This document shows, one piece after another, positions 36,264 to 45,035 of a stretch of DNA of 64,000 nt; position 1 is the first letter of the stretch; every line of letters begins with the position of its first letter. The notes beneath the pieces were generated by a model. It did no database searches and was not told the DNA's origin. It was given only the letters and a program-made list of their open reading frames with translations. This stretch comes from CAVSUR01 sp963846005 (GTDB lineage Bacteria; Actinomycetota; Actinomycetes; Streptosporangiales; Streptosporangiaceae). The position numbers and the translations under genes are program-made. The stretch is taken from NCBI GenBank assembly GCA_963846005.1, contig CAWJUH010000001.1, positions 1,178,001 through 1,242,000 of the forward strand, in the 5' to 3' direction.

Positions 36264-37545
36264 AGCCGGTGAACAGGCTACGGCGGCGGTGGATGGACTG
36301 CAGCACGCCGATCGCGATCATGTCCGCGAACATGGCGGACCCGCCGTAGGAGACGAACGGCAAGGGCAGCCCGGTGACCGGCATGATGCCGATGGTCATG
36401 CCGATGTTGATGAACGCCTGCACCGCGAACCAGAGCGCGATGCCGCAGGCGACCAGGGTGCCGAACTGGTCGTCGGCCCTGGCCGCGATGCGCAGCGCCC
36501 GGACCAGCACGATGGCCAGCAGGCCGAGGATGATCAGCGCGCCGATGAAGCCGAGTTCCTCTCCCGCGACCGCGAAAATGAAGTCGGTCTGCTGCTCGGG
36601 CACGAAGTTGCCGGCGATGAGCTGGCCGTGGAACAGGCCCTGGCCGGTCAGCCCGCCCGAGCCGATCGCGATCTTGGCCTGGGCCGCGCTGTACCCGGTA
36701 CCGCGCGGGTCGGCCGCCGGGTGCAGGAACGAGGTCAGCCTGCTGACCTGGTAGGCCTTGAGCAGGTGCAGGTTGACTACCGCGACGATGCCGAGCACCC
36801 CGGCGGCCAGCATAACCGCCAGCCAGCGCAGCCGGATCCCCGACAGCGCGACCATGCCGGTCAGGATCGCGGCCATCAGCATCACCACGCCGAGGTCGGG
36901 CTCGGCGGCGACCAGCGCGATCGGCACCGCCGCGGCGGCCAGGCCGAGGGCCACCGCCCGCAGCCCCGGCCGGCTCTGGCCGGGGCGCAGCTCGCCGAGG
37001 GTCATGCCGAGCACCAGGATGATGGCCAGCTTGCCGAACTCCGACGGCTCGATCTGGAAACCGCCGGGCAGCGCGATCCAGGACCGGGCGCCGTTGACGA
37101 TGGTGCCGAGCGGGGTGAGCACGGCCAGCAGGCCGAGCAGCGACAGGCCGTACAGCACCGGGGCATACAGCCGCAGCCGCCGCTGGTCGAGCATGCTGAC
37201 CGCCGCCATGAAGATCAGCCCGAGCACGATGTTGATCAGCTGCTTGCGCAGGTAGGGGTCGGTGCTGGCCCGGGCCGACGACGACGCGGTCGCGGCCACC
37301 ACCAGCAGCGTGCCGAGCAGGCTGAGCGCCAGCACGGCGGCCATCAGCAGCCAGTCGAAGTGCCGCAGCGCCGACTGCCGGGCGGTGGCCCGGCGCAGCA
37401 GCCCGCTGACCCGGCTGGGGCGCGGCGGCCCGAACCGGACCGGCGCCAGCCCCCCGCCCACCCGGCCGCCCGCCCGGCCGCCGAACCGCCCGCCGGGCCG
37501 GCGGTCCTTGCCGGGCGGGCGGGGCAGGACGGTGCGGGTGCTCAC
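36262..37545 (-). CDS. rodA: Rod-shape-determining protein RodA (SEDS glycosyltransferase)
   Basis: 427 residues from GTG at 37545, overlapping the mrdA stop (GTGA). About ten membrane helices after a Pro/Arg/Gly-rich cytoplasmic N-terminus. SEDS hallmarks: GARSWIALPGGFQIEPSEFGKL, AAEPDLGVVM and the C-terminal GLPLPFVSYGGSAM. RodA polymerises peptidoglycan with the PBP2 made by the gene upstream. The length and motifs are normal. It closes the mreBCD-mrdA-rodA unit. Confidence 0.95.
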   Translation of the reverse strand: MSTRTVLPRPPGKDRRPGGRFGGRAGGRVGGGLAPVRFGPPRPSRVSGLLRRATARQSALRHFDWLLMAAVLALSLLGTLLVVAATASSSARASTDPYLRKQLINIVLGLIFMAAVSMLDQRRLRLYAPVLYGLSLLGLLAVLTPLGTIVNGARSWIALPGGFQIEPSEFGKLAIILVLGMTLGELRPGQSRPGLRAVALGLAAAAVPIALVAAEPDLGVVMLMAAILTGMVALSGIRLRWLAVMLAAGVLGIVAVVNLHLLKAYQVSRLTSFLHPAADPRGTGYSAAQAKIAIGSGGLTGQGLFHGQLIAGNFVPEQQTDFIFAVAGEELGFIGALIILGLLAIVLVRALRIAARADDQFGTLVACGIALWFAVQAFINIGMTIGIMPVTGLPLPFVSYGGSAMFADMIAIGVLQSIHRRRSLFTG

Positions 37546-39611
37546 GAGCTGCCCCCCTTGCTGGCGGTCGCGGTGCCGATGTGCGGCAAGCCGGGCATCT
37601 TCCCGCCGGGCAGGTCCGCCCGGTGGCCTTCCAGGCCGTAGATGGCGTCCCAGATCTTGCGGACGGCCGGCCCGGACACATCAGCACCGTACCCGGCGTC
37701 CGGGATCATCATCACGACCACGTACTTCGGATGCCCGCACGGGGCGAACGAGGCGAACACCGAGGTGGCGTTGCGGCCGTAAGCCTGGGCGGTACCGGTC
37801 TTGCCGGCCACGCAGACCTTGCTGAGCGGGAAGCCGCCGAACGCCCCGGCCGCGGTGCCGGAGGTGACCACCCCGGCCAGCGCGGACCTGATGTAGGCCA
37901 GCGTCGACTTGGCCACCGGCAGGCGGCGCTGCAGCGGCGGGGTGATCCGCCGGGCCACCTTGCCGTCCGGGGCGAGCAGTGCCTCGCCGAGCCGCGGGCG
38001 GTAGAGCCTGCCGCCGTTGGCCAGCGCGGCGTAGGCGTCGGCCAGCTGCAGCGGGGTGACGGTGACATAGCCCTGCCCGATGGCGGCGATCACGGACTGG
38101 CCCGGCGTCCACACGTTGCCCGAGTGGCAGTCGTCGTACTCGATCCGCTGGAGGTAGCTGCCGGCGGCCCGGCCGTGCTTGCACCAGTCCTGGCCGCGGT
38201 GCGCGTTGCCCTTCCAGTAGTAGTACAGCCACTCCCGGGTCGGCACGCTGCCGGCGTTCTGCTCGGGCAGGTCGGCGCCGGGCGTCCGGCCGAAGCCCCA
38301 GCCCAGCTCCATCTTCTGCATCTCCTGCACCGGCGCGTGCGGCGAGGTGACCACGTTGGCGCGGCGGTGGTCCTTCAGCCAGATGTCGTAGGCCAGCTGG
38401 TAGAACACCGTGTCGCAGGACTGGATCAGCGCGGTGGAGAAGGTCATGGCACCCTCGCCGGGGTTGCCGTCGTTGGCGTAGCTGTGGCCGTCGATGGTGA
38501 TCGCGGCCGGGCAGTTGTACAGGCCGTGCAGCGGGTACCCGGCGGCGACCGCGGCGGCGGTCGAGGTCACCTTCCAGGTCGAGCCGGGCGAGTACTGGCC
38601 CTGGGTGGCCCGGTTCAGGATCGGCTCGGCGTGCCGGCTGCCGAACAGCCGCCGGAACTCGGCGTTGGTAATCCCGCCCTTGGTCCATACATCCGGGTTG
38701 TAGGTCGGGTAGCTGGCCAGCGCGACGATCCGGCCGGTGGTGGTCAGCACCACGGCCGCGCCGCTGGTCGCGGCGATGTTGCCCTGGGCCTGCGTCCTGC
38801 GGATGGCGGCGGCCAGGATGTTCTCGGTGTCCACCTGGAGCCTGGCGCTGAGGCTGGTGACCAGGGTGTCGCCGGCCGCGGGCCGATCGTTCTTGATGGT
38901 CTGGGTCACCTGGCCGCCGGCGTTGACGGCCACCTCCTGCTGGCCGTACTCGCCGCGCAGCTGCTTGTCGTACTGCTGCTCGAGACCGGCCTGGCCGACC
39001 AGGTCGTCACCGGAGAAGCCGGTGACCGGGACGCCGAGCTGCTTGACCTCCTGCGGGGTGATCGGCTGCAGGTAGCCGAGCAGCTGGGAGGCGGCCGTGC
39101 CGATCGGCTGGGCGTAGCGGGTGACCTGCTGGATCTGGGCGGTCACGCCGGGGAAGTCGCGTTTGCTCTCCAGCACCTGCAGCGCCACCTTGCTGCGCAC
39201 GCCCTCGGCGACCGGGATCGGCTGGTAAGGCGAGCCGGGCCAGCAGGGCTGGCCCACCCCGGCGGTGCAGATCCGGGTCTTGCCGGTCAGCTCCCTGGCC
39301 GGCATGCCGAGCAGCCCGGCCAGCCGCTTCAGCTCGGCGGCGCCGCCGTCGGACTGGCGGGACAGCACCGCCATGTTGACTGAGACGACCATCGAGGAAC
39401 TGCTGCCGACCATCGGCGCGCCGGTGTCGTCCACGATCTCGCCGCGGGCCGACGGCGTGATCACGTCCCTGATCCGGTCCGAGCTGGCCAGCGCCAGGTA
39501 GGTGCCGCGGTGCACGATCTGCAGCGTCCACACCCGCCAGCCGAGGCCCGCCAGCAGCGCGAACACGACCAGATACAGCACGGCCAGCCGCCGCCGCGAG
39601 GCGCGGATCAT
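37542..39611 (-). CDS. mrdA: Penicillin-binding protein 2 (transpeptidase)
   Basis: 689 residues from ATG at 39611, overlapping the mreD stop by ATGA. A single N-terminal membrane helix (LAVLYLVVFALLAGLGW) is followed by the PBP dimerisation domain. The transpeptidase domain has SPGSTWK (SxxK), SCD (SxN-like) and AGKTGTAQ (KTG). It contains several Cys in the catalytic domain (CPAA, SCDT, WCKHG, DDCHSG) that could form disulfides outside the cell. Works with RodA and MreBCD in lateral wall or spore-wall synthesis. Confidence 0.95.
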   Translation of the reverse strand: MIRASRRRLAVLYLVVFALLAGLGWRVWTLQIVHRGTYLALASSDRIRDVITPSARGEIVDDTGAPMVGSSSSMVVSVNMAVLSRQSDGGAAELKRLAGLLGMPARELTGKTRICTAGVGQPCWPGSPYQPIPVAEGVRSKVALQVLESKRDFPGVTAQIQQVTRYAQPIGTAASQLLGYLQPITPQEVKQLGVPVTGFSGDDLVGQAGLEQQYDKQLRGEYGQQEVAVNAGGQVTQTIKNDRPAAGDTLVTSLSARLQVDTENILAAAIRRTQAQGNIAATSGAAVVLTTTGRIVALASYPTYNPDVWTKGGITNAEFRRLFGSRHAEPILNRATQGQYSPGSTWKVTSTAAAVAAGYPLHGLYNCPAAITIDGHSYANDGNPGEGAMTFSTALIQSCDTVFYQLAYDIWLKDHRRANVVTSPHAPVQEMQKMELGWGFGRTPGADLPEQNAGSVPTREWLYYYWKGNAHRGQDWCKHGRAAGSYLQRIEYDDCHSGNVWTPGQSVIAAIGQGYVTVTPLQLADAYAALANGGRLYRPRLGEALLAPDGKVARRITPPLQRRLPVAKSTLAYIRSALAGVVTSGTAAGAFGGFPLSKVCVAGKTGTAQAYGRNATSVFASFAPCGHPKYVVVMMIPDAGYGADVSGPAVRKIWDAIYGLEGHRADLPGGKMPGLPHIGTATASKGGSS

Positions 39612-41023
39612 CGTGGTCCTCGCGTCCGGCGGCCGGCCGTCCCGCGGCCGGCCCACCCGCTGGCCCGGTCCCGCCGCAGCCGCCCGATCCAGCGCGGCAG
39701 CAGCGGCCTGCGCCCACCGCGCAACCGCGCGGCAGAACTACGGTGCAGCCGCGCGGCAGAACCACGGTGCAGCCGGGCCACCGCGCCGCGCCGCTGCGGT
39801 CCCCGCGGCCGGGAAGCGGTGCGGCCGGGGCGGCGGAACATCCGGCGGCCCGACGGCACCGCCGGGCCCGATCCGCCGCGCCGCGCCACCGTCAGCTGGG
39901 CGGGCAGCATCCGGCGGGCCTCGCCACCGGGCCGGGGCCCGGCCGGGCTGGCCGCGCTCAGCGCCCGGTACCCGCCCGCGCGCAGCGCCGGGCGGCCGGC
40001 CCCGGCGGCCCCGTAGCCGGCCAGCTGCGCGGCCCGGCTATGCGGACGCAGCGCCCGGCGCAGCCGGCCGCGCTGGCTCGGGCCGAACCGGAGCGTGGCG
40101 GCAGCCAGCGGGCGGCCCGCCGCCGGCGAGGCCGCCGAGCCCGGCCAGCGGCGGCGCGGGACGGTGAAGGACAGCCGGGGCAGCGCCGGGCGGCGGGCCG
40201 GCCCGCCCTGGCGCGGCACCAGGGCGCCGCGGCTGCCGCCGAGCCGCAGCCGCGGCTCGCGGCCCGGCAGCGGCGGCCGGGGGGTACCGGCCTGCCCGGT
40301 CAGCCGCCGGGCGCTGGCCGTGCGCAGCCACGGTGCGCCGGACGGCGCGCGGGCCGCCGGGGGCCGCCGGGGCGGCTCGGGCCGGCCGAGCCAGCCATCG
40401 CGCAGCGCCCCCGCCCCGCGCAGCGCCCGGCGGCGCCGCCCGGCCAGGCCGCCGGCGGTGGCGCCCTGCCGCGCGCGCAGCTGGGCCGGCGCGGGCCGGG
40501 CCGCGCCGGGCACCGGCGCCGGGCCGTCGGCGAGCCGGCCGGCCAGCAGCATCAGCGGGATGACCAGCAGGCTCAGCGCCGCGTCGGCGAAGATCGTTGC
40601 GGGCAGCAGCTGGCGCACCACCGCCCAGGTGGCCTGGCCCGGGCTCAGCGCCAGGGTGATCGCGGTGGCCAGGATCTCGCCCGCGGCCGCCGCGATGATG
40701 CCGGCCGCCACCGGGACCGGCGTGATGCGGACCGGGCGGCCGAGCAGGCCGCGCAGGCAGCCGCAGCCGTACCCGACCAGGCACAGCACCAGCGCGTATT
40801 CGCCGGCCAGCGGGCTGCCGGGCGGGGCCAGGTCCAGGCCGAGGCCGGCGCAGAACCCGGTCAGCGCGCCTGCGGCCGGGCCGCCGGACAGCGCCAGCCC
40901 GACGACGACCAGCAGCACCACGTCCGGCGGGGCGCCGCCGGGCAGGTTGAGCCGGTTCACCACCGCCAGCTGGGCGACGATGGCGATGATCACGGCCGCG
41001 GCGGACACCAGCGCGCGCCGCAC
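39608..41023 (-). CDS. mreD: MreD with a long arginine-rich C-terminal extension
   Basis: 471 residues from GTG at 41023, one base after the mreC stop. Residues 1-165 are a normal MreD: five or so membrane helices (VSAAAVIIAIVAQLAVVNRL, DVVLLVVVGLALSG, LPATIFADAALSLLVIPLML). Typical MreD ends here. The following roughly 300 residues are hydrophilic and extremely rich in Arg, Pro, Ala and Gly. GC at third positions stays very high in this frame, and the stop overlaps the mrdA start, so the tail looks like real coding sequence. A basic cytoplasmic tail of this size is unusual. Confidence 0.85.
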   Translation of the reverse strand: MRRALVSAAAVIIAIVAQLAVVNRLNLPGGAPPDVVLLVVVGLALSGGPAAGALTGFCAGLGLDLAPPGSPLAGEYALVLCLVGYGCGCLRGLLGRPVRITPVPVAAGIIAAAAGEILATAITLALSPGQATWAVVRQLLPATIFADAALSLLVIPLMLLAGRLADGPAPVPGAARPAPAQLRARQGATAGGLAGRRRRALRGAGALRDGWLGRPEPPRRPPAARAPSGAPWLRTASARRLTGQAGTPRPPLPGREPRLRLGGSRGALVPRQGGPARRPALPRLSFTVPRRRWPGSAASPAAGRPLAAATLRFGPSQRGRLRRALRPHSRAAQLAGYGAAGAGRPALRAGGYRALSAASPAGPRPGGEARRMLPAQLTVARRGGSGPAVPSGRRMFRRPGRTASRPRGPQRRGAVARLHRGSAARLHRSSAARLRGGRRPLLPRWIGRLRRDRASGWAGRGTAGRRTRGPR

Positions 41024-41024
41024 G

Positions 41025-41939
41025 TCAGCCTCCCGCGGCCGGGGCCTGCGAGGCTCCCGGGGTGACGGTAACGGTCACGGTCGGCCGGGGTGAGGAGCGG
41101 GGGGACGGGCTGGGCGGCAGCACCGAGAAGCGCGGGTTGCGTCGCGGCGGCGTGATCACCACCCCGGCGACCGACAGCGAGCTGAAGTCAGCGTACGGCC
41201 GGACCAGCGCGACCGGCGGCTGGCCGGGCGCATTGCTGACCACTTTGGTGATCGTGCCGACCGGCACCCCGGGCACGTACGGCCGGTCGTGCACCGACGC
41301 CGAGGTGACCAGCTGCTCGCCGGGATGCAGCACCGCCGAGGTGTTCAGCACCTGCAGCCGCAGCAGGCCCGTCCCGGTCGCGCTCTTGCCCTGGCCGCTG
41401 ACCCAGCCGACATCGCCGGTCGGCGCCAGCCGGATGCCGATGACGGTGCCCGCGCCGGTGGCCAGCTGCACGGTCGCGGTCTGCGCGGTGACCGCGGTGA
41501 CCTCGCCGACCAGGCCCTGGCTGTCCAGCACCGTCTCCCGGGGCGAGATCCCGTCGGCCGAGCCGGCGTCCAGCGTCACCGTCTGCTGGTAGCCCTGCCC
41601 GGCGGCGATCACGTTCGCGGTAACGATCTTGTAGCCGCCCTGGCCGGACAGCTGCAGCAGCCGCCGCAGCTGCGCGTAGTCGGCCCGGCTGAGCTGGGCC
41701 TGGCTGAGCTGCGCCCGCAGCCGCACCACCTGGCGCTGCAGCGAGGCGGCCCGGCCGCCGGAACCGGAGCCGGTGACCGCGCTGGCGGCGCGCTCCAGGC
41801 CGCCGAACACGGTGCCCGCCGCGGTCCTGACCCCGCGCAGCACCGGCGAGGCGCCGTCGGAGTAGTTGACCGCAATAAGGCCGAGCGCGATGACCAGGAG
41901 CACGCCGAGCAGCATCCGGGTCCGGCGCGTGTCGTGCAC
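41025..41939 (-). CDS. mreC: Rod-shape-determining protein MreC
   Basis: 304 residues from GTG at 41939. One N-terminal membrane helix (MLLGVLLVIALGLIAVNY), a coiled-coil region around 50-85 (LQRQVVRLRAQLSQAQLS) and two beta-barrel parts with GLVGEVTAV and the family's closing region near VRPYADFSSLSVAGVV. The end is a Pro/Ser/Thr tail. MreC links the cytoplasmic MreB to PBP2 outside. A 73-bp gap separates it from mreB. Confidence 0.94.
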   Translation of the reverse strand: MHDTRRTRMLLGVLLVIALGLIAVNYSDGASPVLRGVRTAAGTVFGGLERAASAVTGSGSGGRAASLQRQVVRLRAQLSQAQLSRADYAQLRRLLQLSGQGGYKIVTANVIAAGQGYQQTVTLDAGSADGISPRETVLDSQGLVGEVTAVTAQTATVQLATGAGTVIGIRLAPTGDVGWVSGQGKSATGTGLLRLQVLNTSAVLHPGEQLVTSASVHDRPYVPGVPVGTITKVVSNAPGQPPVALVRPYADFSSLSVAGVVITPPRRNPRFSVLPPSPSPRSSPRPTVTVTVTPGASQAPAAGG

Positions 41940-42012
41940 TTCTCACCTCGTCCGCGGGCCGCATGCCGCCCCGCGCTGTCGCCGTGCTGGTGGCCGGCCC
42001 CCCGCCAGGGGG

Positions 42013-43044
42013 CTAGCGCCGGTACTCGGGCACCAGGACCTGGTGCAGCGTATCGAAGTCCTCGACGCACTTTCCGGTGCCGAGCGCGACCGAGTCGAGC
42101 GGGTTGTCGGCGATCTGGATGGGCATGCCGGTCTCCTCGCGCAGCCGCTCGTCCAGCCCGCGCAGCAGCGCACCGCCGCCGGTCAGGGCGATGCCACGGT
42201 CCATCACGTCGCCGGCCAGCTCGGGCGGGCACTTGTCCAGGGTGGCGGTCACCGCCTCGACGATGACCGACAGCGGCTCCTCGATCGCCCGGCGGATCTC
42301 CTCGGCGGAGATCACGATGGTCTTGGGCAGGCCGCTGACCAGGTCCCGGCCGCGGATCTCGGCATTCGGCTCGTCGGCCTGCGGGTAGGCCGAGCCGAGC
42401 GCGATCTTGATCTCCTCGGCGGTGCGCTCGCCCAGCGCGAGCGAGTACTCCTTCTTGCCGAAGCTGATGATCGCCTGGTCCAGTTCGTCGCCGCCGACCC
42501 GGATGGACTGGGAGGTGACGATGCCGCCGAGCGAGATCACCGCGACCTCGGTGGTGCCGCCGCCGATGTCGACCACCATGTTGCCGGTCGGCTCGTTGAC
42601 CGGCAGGCCGGCCCCGATCGCGGCCGCCATCGGCTCTTCGATGATGTAGACGCGGCGGGCGCCGGCCTGGTGCCCGGCCTCCTTCACCGCGCTCTGCTCC
42701 ACTCCGGTGATGCCGCTCGGCACCGCGACCACCAGGCGCGGCTTGGCCAGGTGCGCGCGCCGGTGCACCTTCTGGATGAAGTAGCGCAGCATCCGCTCGG
42801 TCACGTCGAAGTCCGCGATCACGCCGTCCTTGAGCGGCCGTACCGCGACGATGTGGCCGGGCGTGCGGCCGATCATGCGCTTGGCCTCGGCGCCGACCGC
42901 CACGATGTGCCCGGTATTGGTGTTGAGCGCCACGACGGACGGCTCGTTCAGCACGATCCCGCGGCCGCGAACGTACACCAGGGTGTTCGCCGTGCCGAGG
43001 TCGACAGCCATGTCCCGGCCGAGGAAGCCCAGCGCGTTGCTCAT
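42013..43044 (-). CDS. mreB: Actin-like cytoskeletal protein MreB
   Basis: 343 residues from ATG at 43044. Actin-fold motifs: DLGTANTLVYVRGRGIV (phosphate 1), VVDIGGGTTEVAVI (phosphate 2) and the adenosine motif ALTGGGALLRGLDE. Length and motifs are fully normal. In mycelial actinomycetes MreB organises spore-wall synthesis rather than vegetative growth. GGAAGG lies about 10 bases upstream. Confidence 0.97.
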   Translation of the reverse strand: MSNALGFLGRDMAVDLGTANTLVYVRGRGIVLNEPSVVALNTNTGHIVAVGAEAKRMIGRTPGHIVAVRPLKDGVIADFDVTERMLRYFIQKVHRRAHLAKPRLVVAVPSGITGVEQSAVKEAGHQAGARRVYIIEEPMAAAIGAGLPVNEPTGNMVVDIGGGTTEVAVISLGGIVTSQSIRVGGDELDQAIISFGKKEYSLALGERTAEEIKIALGSAYPQADEPNAEIRGRDLVSGLPKTIVISAEEIRRAIEEPLSVIVEAVTATLDKCPPELAGDVMDRGIALTGGGALLRGLDERLREETGMPIQIADNPLDSVALGTGKCVEDFDTLHQVLVPEYRR

Positions 43045-43267
43045 CAGGAGGTCAACCTTCCGCAGCCCGTCCCGGCGTCACGCTAAGCCGGGAAGAATCG
43101 CAATTTCTCACTTTGTGCGACAAGGTACTCGCAGCCAGTAGTCGGGCAGGCTGGCACCAAACCACTTCTTCAGCGTACAGGCAGCAGGGCCGGACCAGTC
43201 CTGGCGGCACGCCGCGCCGGGCCGCCAAATGCCGCCCCGCGCACCCTCTGGCGGGGTAAACGGCCAG
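43045..43267. other. Intergenic region upstream of mreB; no gene seen
   Basis: 223 bp hold the mreB leader and, most likely, its promoter; the part around 43085-43125 is AT-richer (AATTTCTCACTTTGTGCGAC on the plus strand). In many relatives ndk (nucleoside diphosphate kinase) lies at this place; it is absent here. Confidence 0.5.
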
Positions 43268-43584
43268 CTAGGCGGCGTGCTCGACGCGGTAGCCGAGCCA
43301 GATCCCGACCCCCCACAAGATGGCGAAAATCGCTCCGAGGAAATACATCACCGGCACGAAGACCCCGGACGCGATGGCCAGCAGCTGCAGCAGGCTGCCG
43401 CCGGCGATGGTCCAGCTCAGCCGGACCCGGGCCGCCGCGGCCAGCAGCACGGCCGCCACCGCGGCGATGCCGCCGGCCAGGCCCGCGGCCCGGGCCGCTC
43501 GTGCCCGATCCGCACCGCGACGGGGATGGCCAGCGCCAGCACGATCGCCTCCATGACCAGCGTGGTGGCGCACAGCCGCTTCAC
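43268..43584 (-). CDS. DUF4233 membrane protein, frameshifted
   Basis: The start is GTG at 43584, overlapping the folC stop (GTGA): MKRLCATTLVMEAIVLALAI then PVAVRIGHERPG. Near 43500 the frame moves by one base and continues AAGLAGGIAAVAAVLLAAAA and the final helix FLGAIFAILWGVGIWLGY. Four membrane helices in total, about 105 residues, the normal DUF4233 size, and its normal place after folC. Function unknown. Confidence 0.83.
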
Positions 43585-45035
43585 GGCCGGCCCGGATCCC
43601 CGTCCCGCCCGGCCAGCAGCAGCCGGGCGTCTCCCGCGGTGATCACCGACCCGGTGATCAGCACCCCGGCCCCGCCGGCCAGCGCCGGGTCGCTCTCGGC
43701 GCCGGCCGTCGCCTCGTCGGCCAGCGCCACGCCGATCTCGATCGCGTCGTCGAGCCGGGCCGCCTCGCGCACCCGGTCCGGCCCGAACACCGCCCGGGCC
43801 AGCTCGGCCAGCTTCGGCGCCGGCATGGCCCGCGGCGACGAGCTCTGGGTCACCACCAGCTCGCTGGCCAGCGGCTCCAGCTGGTCCAGGATGCCGGGCA
43901 CGTCCTTGTCCTCGCTGACGCCGAGGATGGCGATCAGCTCCGCGAACGCGAACGACTCGGTCATCGCGGCCACGGTGGCGGCCATCCCGGCCGGGTTGTG
44001 GGCGGCGTCCAGTATCACCATCGGGCTGCGCCGGACGATCTCCAGCCGCCCCGGCGACGACATCGCGGCGAACGCCTCGCGCACCAGGCCGGGGTCCAGC
44101 GGCCCGAGCCGCTGGACCCCGGCGGCGCCAGCGCGCTCATCCGCCATGCCGGGCACGGCGTCCGGCGGGGCCGCGTCCGGCAGGGCGCCCGCGAAGGCCT
44201 CGACGGCGGCCAGCGCGGTCGCGGCGTTGCCCGCCTGGTGCGCGCCGAACAACGGCAGGAACAGGTCGTCGTAATCGCCGAGCAGGCCGCGGATCGCCAG
44301 CTGCTGGCCGCCCACGGCCAGTTCCCGGCTGAGCACGCCGAACTCCAGGCCCTCCCGGGCCACGCTGGCCCCCACCTGCGCCGCGCGCTGCATCAGCGCC
44401 TCGGCCGCGCCGACCGGCTGCTGCGACAGCACCGCGATCGCGCCCGGCTTGATGATCCCGGCCTTGTCGGCGGCGATCTGCTCGACCGTGGTGCCGAGGT
44501 AGCGGGCGTGGTCGATCGCCACCGGGGTGATCACCGCCACGGCGCCGTCGGCGACGTTGGTGTTGTCCCAGGTGCCGCCCATGCCGACCTCGATTACGGC
44601 CACGTCCACCGGGGCGTCGGCGAACACGGCGAACGCCATGCCGACGAACACCTCGAAGAACGACAGCGGCACCGGCTGGCTGGCGTCGACCAGCTGCAGG
44701 TAGGGCTCGATCTCGTCGTAGGCCTCGATGAACCGCCCGGCGGGCAGCGGCTCGCCGTCGACGCAGATCCGCTCCCGCATGCTGGTCAGGTGCGGGCTGG
44801 TGAACAGCCCGGTGCGCAGCCCGCGGGTGCGCAGCAGCGTCTCGGCCATCCGCGAGGTGGAGGTCTTGCCGTTGGTCCCGGTGACGTGGATGACCGGGTA
44901 GGCGCGCTGCGGGTCGCCGAGCAGGTTCACCAGCGCCCGGATCCGGTCCAGCGACGGCTCGATGGCGTGCTCGGGCCGCCGGGACAAGATCGCGCGCTCG
45001 ATCTCGCGCAGCCGGGCATCGGTCCCGGCGCTCAT
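43581..45035 (-). CDS. folC: Bifunctional folylpolyglutamate/dihydrofolate synthase
   Basis: 484 residues from ATG at 45035, overlapping the valS stop by ATGA. Mur-ligase fold: GTNGKTST P-loop (about 52-59), TSPHL (about 79-83), EVGMGGTWDNTN, and the C-terminal DAAHNPAG. Adds glutamates to folates and joins dihydropteroate with glutamate. A 30-residue Pro/Ala insertion near residue 285 (PDAAPPDAVPGM) is variable in the family. Confidence 0.95.
   Translation of the reverse strand: MSAGTDARLREIERAILSRRPEHAIEPSLDRIRALVNLLGDPQRAYPVIHVTGTNGKTSTSRMAETLLRTRGLRTGLFTSPHLTSMRERICVDGEPLPAGRFIEAYDEIEPYLQLVDASQPVPLSFFEVFVGMAFAVFADAPVDVAVIEVGMGGTWDNTNVADGAVAVITPVAIDHARYLGTTVEQIAADKAGIIKPGAIAVLSQQPVGAAEALMQRAAQVGASVAREGLEFGVLSRELAVGGQQLAIRGLLGDYDDLFLPLFGAHQAGNAATALAAVEAFAGALPDAAPPDAVPGMADERAGAAGVQRLGPLDPGLVREAFAAMSSPGRLEIVRRSPMVILDAAHNPAGMAATVAAMTESFAFAELIAILGVSEDKDVPGILDQLEPLASELVVTQSSSPRAMPAPKLAELARAVFGPDRVREAARLDDAIEIGVALADEATAGAESDPALAGGAGVLITGSVITAGDARLLLAGRDGDPGRP

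Noticed and set aside
39608..40520. MreD tail as a shadow frame created by an indel
   Set aside because: Third-position GC remains very high in the MreD frame through the tail, and the stop joins mrdA by ATGA; other frames show no better protein. Kept as coding, but an indel is not fully excluded.
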